A stretch of DNA of 64,000 nucleotides. Source: Spiractinospora alimapuensis (lineage in GTDB: Bacteria; Actinomycetota; Actinomycetes; Streptosporangiales; Streptosporangiaceae). Positions 1 through 11,356 of the stretch are shown here, in pieces (the stretch's first letter is position 1; each line of letters begins with the position of its first letter). The notes beneath the pieces are model-generated. The model did no database searches and was not told the origin of the DNA. It saw only the letters and a program-made list of their open reading frames with translations. A program made the translations under genes and the position numbers. The stretch covers positions 124,001-188,000 of the forward strand of contig NZ_CP072467.1 of NCBI RefSeq assembly GCF_018437505.1, written 5' to 3'.

Positions 1-665
1 CGTTCGGTGATCAAGCGGGCGGAGTCGCGCAACTGGGCCACGTAGGCCCCGCCCGGCCCCAGCTCCAGCGCGGGATCACCGCTGGCGGCGGCCATCGCGG
101 TGGGAATGGAGTGGGCGCTGAACAGCAGGGTCGCCTCCCCGCGCACCTCCTCCGGCAGTGTGTCCAACGCCCGACGGGTGTGGTCCACGAACGCGTCGAT
201 GAACCCCGGGTGGTCGCTGTAGGGCCGGATGAGGTCGATCTGTGGCGGGGTGTCCCCCCCGTCGCGCACGGCGTCCTGGGCGCGCTGGATGTCCTCCAGA
301 TACTGGCGGTGGCTGGAGTAGCTGCTGTGCGCCGATGTGGAGAACGCGACCGCGCGCCGCACACCGTCGCGTGCCATGGTGGCGACGGTTTCGGCCAGCA
401 TCGGGTGCCAGTTGCGGTTGCCCCAGTACAGGGGCAGTCCGACGCCGTTGTCGGCGAAGTCCGCCCGGATCGCGGTGACCAGATCCCGACACTGCTGGTT
501 GATCGGGCTCACCCCCCCGAACCGGAAGTAGTGTTCGCCGACCTCTTCCAGCCGCTCCCGCGGGATGTTTCGCCCTCGCGTGACGTTCTCGAGGAAGGGG
601 ACGACGTCCTCCATCCTTTCCGGTCCACCAAAGGAGAGCAGCAGGAACGCGTCGTAGGACTCCAT
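1..665 (-). CDS. hemH: Ferrochelatase, N-terminal part (runs off left edge)
   Basis: Inserts iron into a porphyrin ring. In actinobacteria with HemQ this enzyme normally acts on coproporphyrin III (CpfC type). The reading frame starts at an ATG at 665 and reads MESYDAFLLLSFGGPE, followed by ENVTRGRNIPRERL, RFGGVSPINQQ and SAHSIPTAMA, all hallmark ferrochelatase segments. SAHSIP carries the catalytic-site histidine region. About 221 residues are visible and the C-terminal third lies outside the window. The gene is divergent from sepH. Its pathway partners hemE, hemY and hemQ lie 45-49 kb away in this window. Substrate choice (coproporphyrin versus protoporphyrin) is inferred from the presence of HemQ. 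Confidence 0.95.
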   Translation of the reverse strand, partial: MESYDAFLLLSFGGPERMEDVVPFLENVTRGRNIPRERLEEVGEHYFRFGGVSPINQQCRDLVTAIRADFADNGVGLPLYWGNRNWHPMLAETVATMARDGVRRAVAFSTSAHSSYSSHRQYLEDIQRAQDAVRDGGDTPPQIDLIRPYSDHPGFIDAFVDHTRRALDTLPEEVRGEATLLFSAHSIPTAMAAASGDPALELGPGGAYVAQLRDSARLITE

Positions 666-996
666 GGTCACAATGTAACCGTCGGTTTCCGCCGTTCGTG
701 CCTGGGGCGAGGAACGCCGCCGGGCGCGGCCCAGCCCGGAGGGCCGGGTACGATCCACACGTTCCTGGCCTCGGACAACGGGATAGGTGAGAGAAACCGC
801 CTGCGCTGTCCCAGTACCTACGGAGACGATCAGATGGCACGATAGAACCACCCTGCCCCTTCTCCACACCCGGCTCGCAACCAAGCCCTTGGACATGCCG
901 GTCGTGGTGCTGGCCGATCTGACCAATGCAGACGAGACTGAGGACATACCGGCGGACCCAGAAGACACATCCCGGCGGAACGCGGAAGGGAACGCG
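666..996. other. Divergent intergenic region hemH / sepH
   Basis: This 331 bp stretch separates two divergent genes and should hold both promoters. Open frames run through it but have no family resemblance. I could not pick a convincing -35/-10 pair on either strand. Confidence 0.5.
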
Positions 997-2169
997 ATGC
1001 AAGAACTACGCCTCGTCGCAGTGAGCGAGGATGGCGCGTTCTTAGTGCTGGCCAGCACCGGCAGGGGCACGCGTTTCATGCTGCCGGTCGACGACCGCCT
1101 ACGCGCAGCGGTACGCGGCCAGTTCTCTCGCCTCGGCCAGTTCGAGATCGAAGTGGAGAATCCCTTGCGGCCGAAGGAAATCCAGGCCCGGATCCGGTCC
1201 GGTGAGACGGCGGAGGCGATCGCCGAACTCTCCGGACTGCCGATAGATCGCGTTCGCTGGTTCGAAGGGCCGGTCCTGCAGGAGCGCGAGTACATGGCCC
1301 AGCAGGCCCAACGGGCCGTGGTGCGTACCCCCGGGGACGCGACACCTGGACCGACGCTCGGTGACCTCGTTTCCTCGCGCATCGGCCAAACCCAGATGGA
1401 CAGCGGCGAGGCCGTCTGGGACTCCTGGAAACGGGAGGACAACACCTGGCGCGTGCGGCTCGCCTACACCGAACGTGGCGAGGATCTGGTGGCGCACTGG
1501 TCCTACGACCCGCGCCGGCGCAGCGTCGCCCCAGAGGATGACGAGGCCGCGCGGTTCAGCCGGCCCGACGCCGCGGAGGAGCCGGCTCCCGACACCAACG
1601 TCGCCTTCTTCCAGCCACGGCGGCCCGCCGAGCCCCACGTGCCCGCCGACCCCGCACCGGCACGGCGGCCCGTGCCACCGGACGCCGTGGGGCCGCTCGC
1701 CCCACCACCGATCCCGCTCATCGACGGGCCGAGCGTCGTCACACCGTTGACCGAGGAGCGTCCCTCGGCGGAACACCCGGACCCCTCCGGCCCCGCCGAG
1801 CGAGAGGACGAGGCTGACGTCGAGGCGGGTGCCGTCGCCGACCCGGCGCCGGTCGCCGAGCCCGAAACTGTCGCGCCACCAGCCCCCGAACCGGAGCCGG
1901 CGCCTGCCGCGGCCGAGGAGGTCCCACCGGTCGTCGAGCCCGAGCGTGAGGTCGTGGAACCACCGGTGGACCCCGCCGCCGAGGCGCCGCCCGCTCCAGC
2001 GAAGCGGGCACGCGCACCCATCACCGCCGCGGCGGCGGGAACCAAGACCGCCGCGGCCGCGACGGGTGACAGCGCGGCGTCGCGACGTCAACGCGCCAAG
2101 GGACGGGGACGGCGCGCCTCGGTCCCGTCCTGGGACGAGATCATGTTCGGATCCCGCAAGTCCGAGTGA
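997..2169 (+). CDS. sepH: SepH-type septation protein (DUF3071)
   Basis: Cell-division factor of actinobacteria that in characterised relatives binds FtsZ and promotes Z-ring assembly. The protein has 390 residues. The conserved N-terminal domain begins MQELRLVAVSEDG, with a helix-turn-helix-like stretch around residues 65-95 (GETAEAIAELSGLP). A long Pro/Ala/Glu-rich linker follows, then a conserved C-terminal tail ending PSWDEIMFGS. The frame is open from 787, but the ATG at 997 matches the usual family start and has GGAAGGG about 7 bases upstream, so I prefer it. It has no operon partner: the next gene begins after 55 bp. Identification is firm; the FtsZ role is family knowledge. Confidence 0.92.
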   Translation: MQELRLVAVSEDGAFLVLASTGRGTRFMLPVDDRLRAAVRGQFSRLGQFEIEVENPLRPKEIQARIRSGETAEAIAELSGLPIDRVRWFEGPVLQEREYMAQQAQRAVVRTPGDATPGPTLGDLVSSRIGQTQMDSGEAVWDSWKREDNTWRVRLAYTERGEDLVAHWSYDPRRRSVAPEDDEAARFSRPDAAEEPAPDTNVAFFQPRRPAEPHVPADPAPARRPVPPDAVGPLAPPPIPLIDGPSVVTPLTEERPSAEHPDPSGPAEREDEADVEAGAVADPAPVAEPETVAPPAPEPEPAPAAAEEVPPVVEPEREVVEPPVDPAAEAPPAPAKRARAPITAAAAGTKTAAAATGDSAASRRQRAKGRGRRASVPSWDEIMFGSRKSE

Positions 2170-2224
2170 CGAGACCCGGGCGCCACGGTCGCGTGGCTCC
2201 CGGGAACCCGCCTAGGCTTGCGTC

Positions 2225-2956
2225 ATGAGTGACGTTGCGGAACTTCAGGACATGGACAACACCTGGGAGCGCGCGCTGGCGGTGGTGGCGCACCCCGACG
2301 ACCTCGAGTTCGGCGCCTCCTCCGCGATCGCGCGGTGGGTCGCCGAGGGCAAGCACGTCGCGCAACTGCTCGTGACGCGGGGCGAGGCGGGCATCGACAC
2401 CCTGCCGCCCGCCCAGTGCGCCCCCCTGCGTATGGCCGAGCAGCGTGCCGCCGCCACGGCGGTCGGGGTGGAGTCCGTGGAGTTCCTGGACTTCCGCGAC
2501 GGCCTCCTCGAGGGGGGCCTCGACCTCCGCCGCGCGCTCGCCCGTGCCATCCGGATCGAACGCCCCGAGGTGATCGTCTCCCTCAACTTCAGAGAGAGTT
2601 TCGGTCCCGGCAGCGGCTTCAACCACGTCGACCACCGAGTCCTCGGCCCCGCCCTACTCGACGCGGTCCGCGACGCCGCCAACCGGTGGGTCTTCCCCGA
2701 GCTGACCAGTGAGGACCTCCTCCCCTGGGACGGCGTCCGGTTCGTCGCCTTCGCCAACTCACCCGACAGCACCCACTACGTGGAGATCACCGAGGAGAAC
2801 CTCGCCGCGGGGATCGCCTCCCTCGACGCCCACGAGGTTTACCTCGCGAACCTCTCCGGGTTCGACCAGAAGTCGTTCCTCCGCCAGATCGCGGAGGAGA
2901 GCGGCGCCCGGGTGGGTCTGCCGCTCGCGACACCCTTCGAGGTCATCCCCACCTAG
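2225..2956 (+). CDS. PIG-L family zinc deacetylase
   Basis: Member of the GlcNAc-PI de-N-acetylase (PIG-L/LmbE) family, which hydrolyses N-acetyl groups from amino-sugar conjugates. In actinobacteria this includes the mycothiol pathway enzymes MshB and Mca. The zinc motif AHPDD is at residues 22-26 and the second metal-site motif HVDH at 134-137. Length is 243 residues, shorter than typical MshB or Mca (about 290-300), so I do not assign it to the mycothiol pathway. No signal peptide is seen and it is probably cytoplasmic. Neighbours (sepH, serpin) give no functional hint. The substrate is unknown. Confidence 0.85.
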   Translation: MSDVAELQDMDNTWERALAVVAHPDDLEFGASSAIARWVAEGKHVAQLLVTRGEAGIDTLPPAQCAPLRMAEQRAAATAVGVESVEFLDFRDGLLEGGLDLRRALARAIRIERPEVIVSLNFRESFGPGSGFNHVDHRVLGPALLDAVRDAANRWVFPELTSEDLLPWDGVRFVAFANSPDSTHYVEITEENLAAGIASLDAHEVYLANLSGFDQKSFLRQIAEESGARVGLPLATPFEVIPT

Positions 2957-2981
2957 CTGTAGCTCGTCGATCTGGCGTGGG

Positions 2982-4076
2982 TCAGGCGGCGGGGTCCTTG
3001 GGGTCGGTGACGGTACCGAGGAACAGGATCGCGCCGCGGCGGCGCAGCACGAAGTGGAAGGGGCGGTCCGCGGTGAACTCCACCGGAGATCCAACCGCCG
3101 CGGCCAGGGTGGCCACCGCCGCGGTGGCGGCGGCGCCGACGGCGCCTTCCTCGTCCACGGTGAGCTTGGCCTCGTGGATGACCTGGTCCAGACGCAGGGG
3201 AGTGGTGGAGATTCCGGAGAGATCGGCCGTGGGGCCGAAGGCGGACCGGACACCGCAGGCGTCCAGGGCGGAGGTGAGACGCGCCTTCCAGGTGAGGTCG
3301 AAGCGCGGGAGGGCGAGGCGGACCTCGGTGGCGCGGCGCGCGCGGGCGAGTTCTTCGAGGTCCCGGGTTGTCAGGGGACGAGTGGAGAGAGACGCCTCGC
3401 GCGGCAGGATCACGTCCATCGCCAGGTCGTCTTGCCCGGGCAGTGTCACCATCTGCCAGTGTCCGGTTCGGGCGTGCCCCAGGCGTCCTTGACGGTGCAT
3501 CATCGCGACGCCGTGGGTGCCGGTGGGGGAGTGGAACGGGCGGGTCCGCGTCTTGGCCTGGCGGAACGGTACGGCCCAGCGCATCCGCACCCACAGCGCG
3601 TTGACGAGGACCGCCAAGGTGTCGGGGGTGACGTCGCCGGATGCCAACAGCCGGGGGATCAAGCCACGGGTCGTGGCCGAGACGTCGGCGTTGATGGTGC
3701 GGATCGCCCCGGCCGGATCCTCCCGGAAGTCGGCGTTGTGCACGCCGGTGTCGGGTCGTCGGCGCATCCGCGTCGCGAAGTCGGGAACCAGCGGTGCGTC
3801 GGCGGAGACCCACAGACCGGTGTTCGTGGTGAGTTCGGCCCCGTCCTGCACGGCGTCGTCCAGTGCCGAGAGATGGGCGGCGACGTCGTGGCCGAGTAGC
3901 GATTCCAGTTCCGCGCGGGTGGTGCCGCCCGCGCCGACCGTGATCAACGTGAGGGCGGCGGCCACGGAGTAGGGGGACCAGACGAGATCTCTCTGGCCAC
4001 CGGGGTCGATCGCCGCGCCCAGACGGGTCGCGAACTCCACGTGCTCAGGGTGCGGCGTGGCGTCGGGTTTTCTCAT
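2982..4076 (-). CDS. Serpin family protein (serine protease inhibitor fold)
   Basis: Bacterial serpin of 364 residues, a normal length for the core fold. Family landmarks are WSPYSVAAALTLITVGAGGTTRAEL near residue 33 (split here for reading), the NALWV strand near 159, and the reactive-centre hinge VDEEGAVGAAATAA at about 307-320. The Ala-rich hinge is the pattern needed for loop insertion, so the protein may be a true inhibitor. The loop tip lies near residues 322-332 and the P1 residue cannot be fixed. No signal peptide is visible from the ATG at 4076; the frame is open to 4220, but the extra residues look like noise. Target protease unknown. Confidence 0.85.
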   Translation of the reverse strand: MRKPDATPHPEHVEFATRLGAAIDPGGQRDLVWSPYSVAAALTLITVGAGGTTRAELESLLGHDVAAHLSALDDAVQDGAELTTNTGLWVSADAPLVPDFATRMRRRPDTGVHNADFREDPAGAIRTINADVSATTRGLIPRLLASGDVTPDTLAVLVNALWVRMRWAVPFRQAKTRTRPFHSPTGTHGVAMMHRQGRLGHARTGHWQMVTLPGQDDLAMDVILPREASLSTRPLTTRDLEELARARRATEVRLALPRFDLTWKARLTSALDACGVRSAFGPTADLSGISTTPLRLDQVIHEAKLTVDEEGAVGAAATAAVATLAAAVGSPVEFTADRPFHFVLRRRGAILFLGTVTDPKDPAA

Positions 4077-4270
4077 CCGTGCTGTCCCGTCCTCGTCGAT
4101 GATGTGGGTCAGGCTACGCGCAGGCGCGTCCCGGCGGAACGCCGTCGCGGTGTGTCCTCGCGGCGTCTTCCCCGGGGTTCGGACGCGGGCGGGGACGATC
4201 GGTGCCACGCGGACGAACACTCAACGGGGACGTCGTCGTTGCCCTAGGCTGGATCGGAGGGGTCCACCAG

Positions 4271-5044
4271 ATGAGGAGACGCATGCCCGAACAGCGGCGG
4301 GACGACGACGGCGCCGAGCGCCCGAGCGTCACCGAAGGCACCGTGGAGCAGGTCATCCGCGCCCAACTCGCCAAGGCCCTCGGCGGGAAGCGGGGCATGG
4401 CCGAGGCAGCGGTACCCACGGTGTTGTTCACGGTCAGCTACCTGTTGCTGCGCGACCGCCCGGGGGTTCCGAGCCTGGGTGTTCTGGAGAACCCAGCCCT
4501 GGAGTGGGCGATCGGGCTCGGTCTCGTCGCCGCCGGCGCTCTGGCCGTGCTCCGCCTGGCGCAACGTGGCTCCCCGCAGTTCGTGTTCAACAGCCTGGTC
4601 GGGATCGCCATCGCCTCGGTGTTCGCCTCGGTCAGCGGTGAGGCCGAGGCCGCGTTCCTCCCCGGCATCATCTACAACTCGATCTACGCGGTCGTGTTGG
4701 TGATCAGCATTCTCGTTCGCTGGCCGGCGGTCGGAATGATCATCGCCGGGATCACGGGCGACCTGAGCAGTTGGCGCGCCAACCCCCACGTACTGCGGTT
4801 GTGCTCCCGCCTGACCTGGCTGTTGGTGATTCCGTGCGTGATCCGGGTCGCCATCCAGGCGCCGCTCTACGCCGCGGCGGGGGCCTCGGACGCCGCCTTC
4901 GCGGCACTGGGGACCAGCAAGATCGTGTTGGGCTGGCCACTTCAGGTCGCGGGGTTCGCCGCGATGGTGTGGCTGTTGTCGCGCAACCGCACTCCCATGG
5001 GTGACACCACCGGTAGCGGGGACCTGGGAGCCCAGATTCGCTAG
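4271..5044 (+). CDS. DUF3159 multi-pass membrane protein
   Basis: Integral membrane protein of about 257 residues with roughly six hydrophobic segments beginning at VPTVLFTVSYLLL and ending AAMVWLLS. The pattern and the phrase SWRANPHVLRLCSRLTWLL match the actinobacterial DUF3159 family, which has no established function. I chose the ATG at 4271 because CGGAGGGG lies about 8 bases upstream; the frame is open from 4202. A short charged N-terminal tail (RRRMPEQRRDDDG) should face the cytoplasm. It stands alone: the preceding gene is divergent and the following gene convergent. Confidence 0.8.
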   Translation: MRRRMPEQRRDDDGAERPSVTEGTVEQVIRAQLAKALGGKRGMAEAAVPTVLFTVSYLLLRDRPGVPSLGVLENPALEWAIGLGLVAAGALAVLRLAQRGSPQFVFNSLVGIAIASVFASVSGEAEAAFLPGIIYNSIYAVVLVISILVRWPAVGMIIAGITGDLSSWRANPHVLRLCSRLTWLLVIPCVIRVAIQAPLYAAAGASDAAFAALGTSKIVLGWPLQVAGFAAMVWLLSRNRTPMGDTTGSGDLGAQIR

Positions 5045-5047
5045 CCG

Positions 5048-5257
5048 CTACATGGTGGCGACGATGCAGCCGGTGACGATGATCCCGGTGATGAGGATGA
5101 CGCCGCAGCCCATCAGGTACTCGGTCGCGTCGATCAGGAAGCCGATGATACTGAGGATCACGAGGACGACCGCGGCGATGCCGATCGTCACGCCCATGAT
5201 GAATGTTTCCATCAACCCCACCGTTTCCGACCGCGCGTCGTCGGGAGTCTTCCCCAT
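5048..5257 (-). CDS. Small hydrophobic membrane protein
   Basis: Predicted 69-residue protein dominated by two hydrophobic segments, GVTIGIAAVVLVILSIIGFL and GCGVILITGIIVTGCIVATM, separated by a short acidic loop. It resembles small two-helix membrane proteins and I do not recognise a named family. The start could also be the internal ATG 15 codons in (5212), which would leave only the helices. It ends three bases from the end of the convergent DUF3159 gene. Sequence composition supports a real membrane protein, but function is unknown. Confidence 0.5.
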   Translation of the reverse strand: MGKTPDDARSETVGLMETFIMGVTIGIAAVVLVILSIIGFLIDATEYLMGCGVILITGIIVTGCIVATM

Positions 5258-5427
5258 CCATCCCGAGATCAGTGCCGTTTCCCGTCACATACGGCGATCC
5301 GGTAAGTGAACACTGACCGTGGGGACAGAGGGTCGCGGCGGTGGCGTCCTCGTCGTGGCACCAGTCGTGGTGAGCTCGGCTAGAGTGGCGGCGGCCCGGT
5401 GCGCGGGCTGTCCTAGGGGAGGTTCAG

Positions 5428-6696
5428 TTGAGCAAGGTGGGCACCGAGCTGGAGCTCGCGGTCGACGGGGTTGCCCACGGTGGCTGGTGCGTCGGCCGGA
5501 TCGAGCAGCAGGTCGTCTTCGTCCGACACGCCCTCCCCGGCGAGCGGGTCCGTGTGCGGGTCACCGAGGAGACCGCGCGCTTTCTCCGCGCGGACGTGGT
5601 CGAGGTCGTCGACCCCTCGCCCGAGCGTGTTACCCCTCCCTGCCCCTACGCCGGTCCCGGTCGGTGCGGAGGCTGTGACTGGCAGCACGCCTCACTGGCC
5701 GAGCAGCGCAGGATCAAGGCGCGTGTCGTCACCGAACAGCTACGCCGGATCGCCGGGATCCAGCTACCGGAGTTCGAGGTCGAGGAGATCCCGGGAGCCG
5801 ACGACGGATTGGGCTGGCGTACCCGCGTGCGCTACGCCGTCAACGCCGAGGGGCGCGCCGGCTTCCGACGGCACCGATCCCACGACGTCCAGACCGTCGA
5901 CGACTGCCTGATCGCCCACTCGGGCGTCCGGGAACTCGGTGTCACCCGACTGCCCTGGCCCGGGATCCGCGAGATCGAGGCGACGGCGTCGGCCACCACC
6001 GCGGACCGCGCCGTGGTGGTGACCCCCGAAGGCGCGAAGCTGCCCACTCTGCCCCAGCTCGAGACCTCCTCGGCCGTGCTGCGCCGGTTCAAGGGCGGAC
6101 GCACACAACAGGTGCGCGGTCGCCGGGGCGTGCGAGAACACGTCGGTGGGCGGGAATGGCGGATCAGCGCTGGCGGGTTCTGGCAGGGACACCCCGGCGC
6201 GGCCGGCGTGCTCAGCGAGGCCGTGCTCGCCGCGCTGGAGCCCAAGCCGGGAGAGGCCGCCCTGGACCTCTACTGCGGCGCGGGGCTCTTCGCCGGCGCG
6301 CTGGCCGAGGCCGTCGGCCCGGAGGGACGGGTCCTCGCGGTCGAGCGTGACCCCCAGGCGGTGCGCGACGCCGAACGCAACCTGCGTGACCTGCCCAACG
6401 TCCAGGTCGAGGTGGGCGACGCCGCGTCGCGGCTGCGCGGTTGGGCCGACCTGCGGGGGTCGACGACCACCGCGGTCCTCGACCCGCCGCGTGCCGGTGC
6501 TGGTTCCGCCGTGGTCGCCGGACTGAGCGCCGTGGGCGCGCGCCGCGTCGCCTACGTCTCCTGTGACCCCGCGACCCTGGCCCGTGACCTGGCCGCCTTC
6601 GCGAAGTCAGGGTTCCGCCTGAACCAGCTCCGGGCCTTCGACGCTTTCCCCATGACGCATCACGTGGAGTGCTTGGCCGAGCTGGTCAGGGAGTAG
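5428..6696 (+). CDS. TRAM/Fe-S class SAM-dependent RNA uracil-5 methyltransferase (RumA/TrmA family)
   Basis: Predicted to methylate C5 of uracil in rRNA or tRNA. The 422-residue protein has an N-terminal TRAM-like domain, then cysteines C72, C80, C83 and C160 that fit the [4Fe-4S] cluster of RumA-type enzymes. The SAM-binding motif DLYCGAGLFAG lies near residue 280, the substrate motif DPPRAG follows, and the catalytic cysteine is in YVSCDPATLARDL. Length and layout match the family. It starts with TTG at 5428, preceded by GGGGAGG at a good distance. The exact target base cannot be told from sequence. It is a single-gene unit with a short gap to the next gene. Confidence 0.9.
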   Translation: MSKVGTELELAVDGVAHGGWCVGRIEQQVVFVRHALPGERVRVRVTEETARFLRADVVEVVDPSPERVTPPCPYAGPGRCGGCDWQHASLAEQRRIKARVVTEQLRRIAGIQLPEFEVEEIPGADDGLGWRTRVRYAVNAEGRAGFRRHRSHDVQTVDDCLIAHSGVRELGVTRLPWPGIREIEATASATTADRAVVVTPEGAKLPTLPQLETSSAVLRRFKGGRTQQVRGRRGVREHVGGREWRISAGGFWQGHPGAAGVLSEAVLAALEPKPGEAALDLYCGAGLFAGALAEAVGPEGRVLAVERDPQAVRDAERNLRDLPNVQVEVGDAASRLRGWADLRGSTTTAVLDPPRAGAGSAVVAGLSAVGARRVAYVSCDPATLARDLAAFAKSGFRLNQLRAFDAFPMTHHVECLAELVRE

Positions 6697-6805
6697 TCCA
6701 CGGCACCGCCGGACCGGCGCGCGCGTCACCGGTGCGTCGACTTCCCGCCGGTCCCTTGGCCCGCCCTTGAGTCGGGCCGGGGACGAGAGCTGGCAGGATG
6801 GGCAC

Positions 6806-7732
6806 ATGCGACTGCGGATCTTCACCGAACCCCAGCAGGGGGCGAGCTACGACACGCTGCTCTCCGTGGCCAAGGCCGCGGAGGAACTTCGGTTCGACGC
6901 CTTCTTTCGGTCCGACCACTATCTGAGGATGGGTGGGGGCGGCGGGCTCCCTGGGCCGACCGACGCGTGGATCACCCTGGCCGGTATCGCCCGGGAGACG
7001 TCCACCATCCGTCTCGGCACGCTCATGACCGCGGCGACCTTCCGGCACCCCGGGACGTTGGCCATCAGCGTCGCCCAGGTCGACCAGATGAGCGGGGGAC
7101 GGGTTGAGTTCGGGCTGGGGGCGGGCTGGTACGAGGAGGAACACTCCGCCTACGGGATCCCGTTCCCGACCTCGCCACGAGACCGGTTCGACCGCTTCGA
7201 GGAGCAGCTCGCCGTCATCACCGGTCTATGGCGGACGCCCGTCGGCGAGCGCTTCGACCACGCCGGCGAGCACTACCAGCTCACCGACTCTCCGGGCCTG
7301 CCCAAGCCGGCCCAGAGCCCTCCCCCCGTGCTCATCGGCGGGAAGGGTCCCCGTCGCACCCCTCGCCTCGCGGCGGCCTACGCCGACGAGTTCAACGTGC
7401 CGTTCAGCAGCGCGGAGGAGACCGAGGCCGCCTTCGGTCGAACGCGCGACGCCGTGCGGGCGGCGGGGCGCACCACCCCGATGACCTACTCCGCGGCGCA
7501 GGTGGTGTGCTGCGGCAAGGACGACGCCGAGGTCGCGCGCCGGGCCGCCGCCATCGGGCGGGAGGTGGACGAGCTGAAGGAGAACGGGCTGACGGGCAGC
7601 CCCGCCGAGATCGTCGACAAGCTGGGCAGCTTCGCCGAGATCGGGGCGGAGCGGATCTATCTGCAAGTGCTGGACCTTTCCGATCTCGACCATCTGGAGC
7701 TGATCGCCTCGGCGGTCGCTCCACAGCTCTGA
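6806..7732 (+). CDS. LLM-class F420-dependent oxidoreductase
   Basis: Luciferase-like TIM-barrel flavin/F420 oxidoreductase of 308 residues. It starts MRLRIFTEPQQG and carries the family phrases DAFFRSDHY, RLGTLMTAATFRHP, QVDQMSGGRVEFGLGAGWYE and PPPVLIGGKGP. Such enzymes usually use reduced F420 to reduce or oxidise small carbon substrates. The substrate here cannot be predicted. The ATG at 6806 is chosen because the protein then begins at the first barrel strand. No operon partner is seen: aconitase starts 148 bp downstream behind its own probable control sites. Confidence 0.87.
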   Translation: MRLRIFTEPQQGASYDTLLSVAKAAEELRFDAFFRSDHYLRMGGGGGLPGPTDAWITLAGIARETSTIRLGTLMTAATFRHPGTLAISVAQVDQMSGGRVEFGLGAGWYEEEHSAYGIPFPTSPRDRFDRFEEQLAVITGLWRTPVGERFDHAGEHYQLTDSPGLPKPAQSPPPVLIGGKGPRRTPRLAAAYADEFNVPFSSAEETEAAFGRTRDAVRAAGRTTPMTYSAAQVVCCGKDDAEVARRAAAIGREVDELKENGLTGSPAEIVDKLGSFAEIGAERIYLQVLDLSDLDHLELIASAVAPQL

Positions 7733-7766
7733 GTCGGAGTGAACCAGCCGTATTACTCAACAGTAA

Positions 7767-7778
7767 CTTGATGTCGAG
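7767..7778. promoter_or_regulatory. Imperfect palindrome upstream of aconitase, site 1
   Basis: CTTGATGTCGAG is a 12 bp near-palindrome 103 bp upstream of the aconitase start. It closely resembles site 2, 27 bp away centre to centre. Repetition of the motif suggests a repressor or activator site. The protein that binds is unknown. Confidence 0.5.
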
Positions 7779-7793
7779 ATACATGTCCGATAG

Positions 7794-7805
7794 CTTGACG
7801 TCAAG
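7794..7805. promoter_or_regulatory. Perfect palindrome upstream of aconitase, site 2
   Basis: CTTGACGTCAAG is a perfect 12 bp palindrome 76 bp before the aconitase ATG. With site 1 it forms a pair of like-oriented operators. A TTGACG element embedded in it could also serve as a -35 box. Confidence 0.55.
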
Positions 7806-7880
7806 ACACTGGAGATGGTGGGTCCGCGTCCTGTGCTGCCCACCAGGAAATCCGGAACGAAGTGGCGAACTGGGGAGGCG

Positions 7881-10610
<2,730 letters not shown>

Positions 10611-10631
10611 TCGCGGGCGTCACGACGACGG

Positions 10632-10668
10632 GCGGGGGCACCCCATCATCACGATGGGGTGCCCCCGC
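10632..10668 (+). terminator. Intrinsic terminator after acnA
   Basis: A 15 bp perfect stem (10632-10646 with 10654-10668) with a 7-base loop lies 21 bp beyond the stop codon and is followed by a T-rich tract (ttTcgTTTcg). Confidence 0.9.
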
Positions 10669-11045
10669 TTTCGTTTCGCTCGGACGGCTCCCCGGGGTCG
10701 CGGGTGACCTGTCCCGCGTCCGGTGCGACTGATTCCGTCGTGCGTTCGACGGGAGCGTTACATCGGGGTGAGACGTTCCTACTCCCTCGGTGACATCGAG
10801 GTTTTTTCGGATTCACATCTGGCGCTCAGGATTTTCCAATGAGACCCTAATGTTGGGACGCATCAGCTACAGGTGCGCGGTTCGCCGAGCGGGATCGGAC
10901 AACCGGCGCTGGACCGACACCGTCGGCTCGGCCCGTGCGTTCGGAGGATCGACACCTGGGTCGGATGACCGTCCGTGATGTGGCGGAGCGCGGGACCCCG
11001 CGCACCGCCCGACACGTGTACAGTCCGCCGAGACTTGGAGAAGCT
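10669..11045. other. Intergenic region with a weak second hairpin
   Basis: No gene recognised in these 377 bp. A 5 bp stem, CCTCG with CGAGG (10785-10801), is followed directly by six Ts and could stop or attenuate a plus-strand transcript that starts upstream of it. The surrounding 10800-10860 segment is unusually AT-rich for this genome and may hold the promoter of the small lipoprotein gene. Confidence 0.4.
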
Positions 11046-11216
11046 ATGACCGCCGAGACCCTCCGCAAGCTCGCAGCCACCGGCTTCATTTCCGGAATCG
11101 CCATCTTCGGCCTCGCCGCCTGCGACGACGCCGGCGGCGTCGACGACCCCGCGGTCGAGGACGACGGCGGCCTCGAGGAGGCCCCTGAGGATGGCATGGA
11201 CGACGACGAGGGCTGA
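11046..11216 (+). CDS. Small acidic lipoprotein
   Basis: A 56-residue protein with a lipoprotein signal: charged start MTAETLRKL, hydrophobic core GFISGIAIFG and lipobox LAAC with the acceptor cysteine at about residue 26. The mature part is only about 30 residues and almost wholly Asp/Glu/Gly (DDAGGVDDPAVEDDGG, then EDGMDDDEG). GGAGAAG precedes the ATG and a strong terminator follows, so it is a complete small transcription unit. I know no family for it. An extracytoplasmic metal- or cation-binding role is only a guess from the charge. Confidence 0.7.
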   Translation: MTAETLRKLAATGFISGIAIFGLAACDDAGGVDDPAVEDDGGLEEAPEDGMDDDEG

Positions 11217-11233
11217 CGCCTCCACACGTCGGG

Positions 11234-11268
11234 AAACGGTGCGGGACCTTGGGTCCCGCACCGTTTTT
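11234..11268 (+). terminator. Intrinsic terminator after the small lipoprotein
   Basis: A 15 bp perfect stem (11234-11248 with 11252-11266), a 3-base loop and a T-run ending at 11268, located 17 bp past the stop codon. Confidence 0.92.
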
Positions 11269-11356
11269 CGTGCGACGACACACGGGCTGGGAGAGCTTCG
11301 CGTTCAAGGCTTGTACGATCGGGACCTGAGAAGACGCTCCACTGTGAGGAGGCTGG

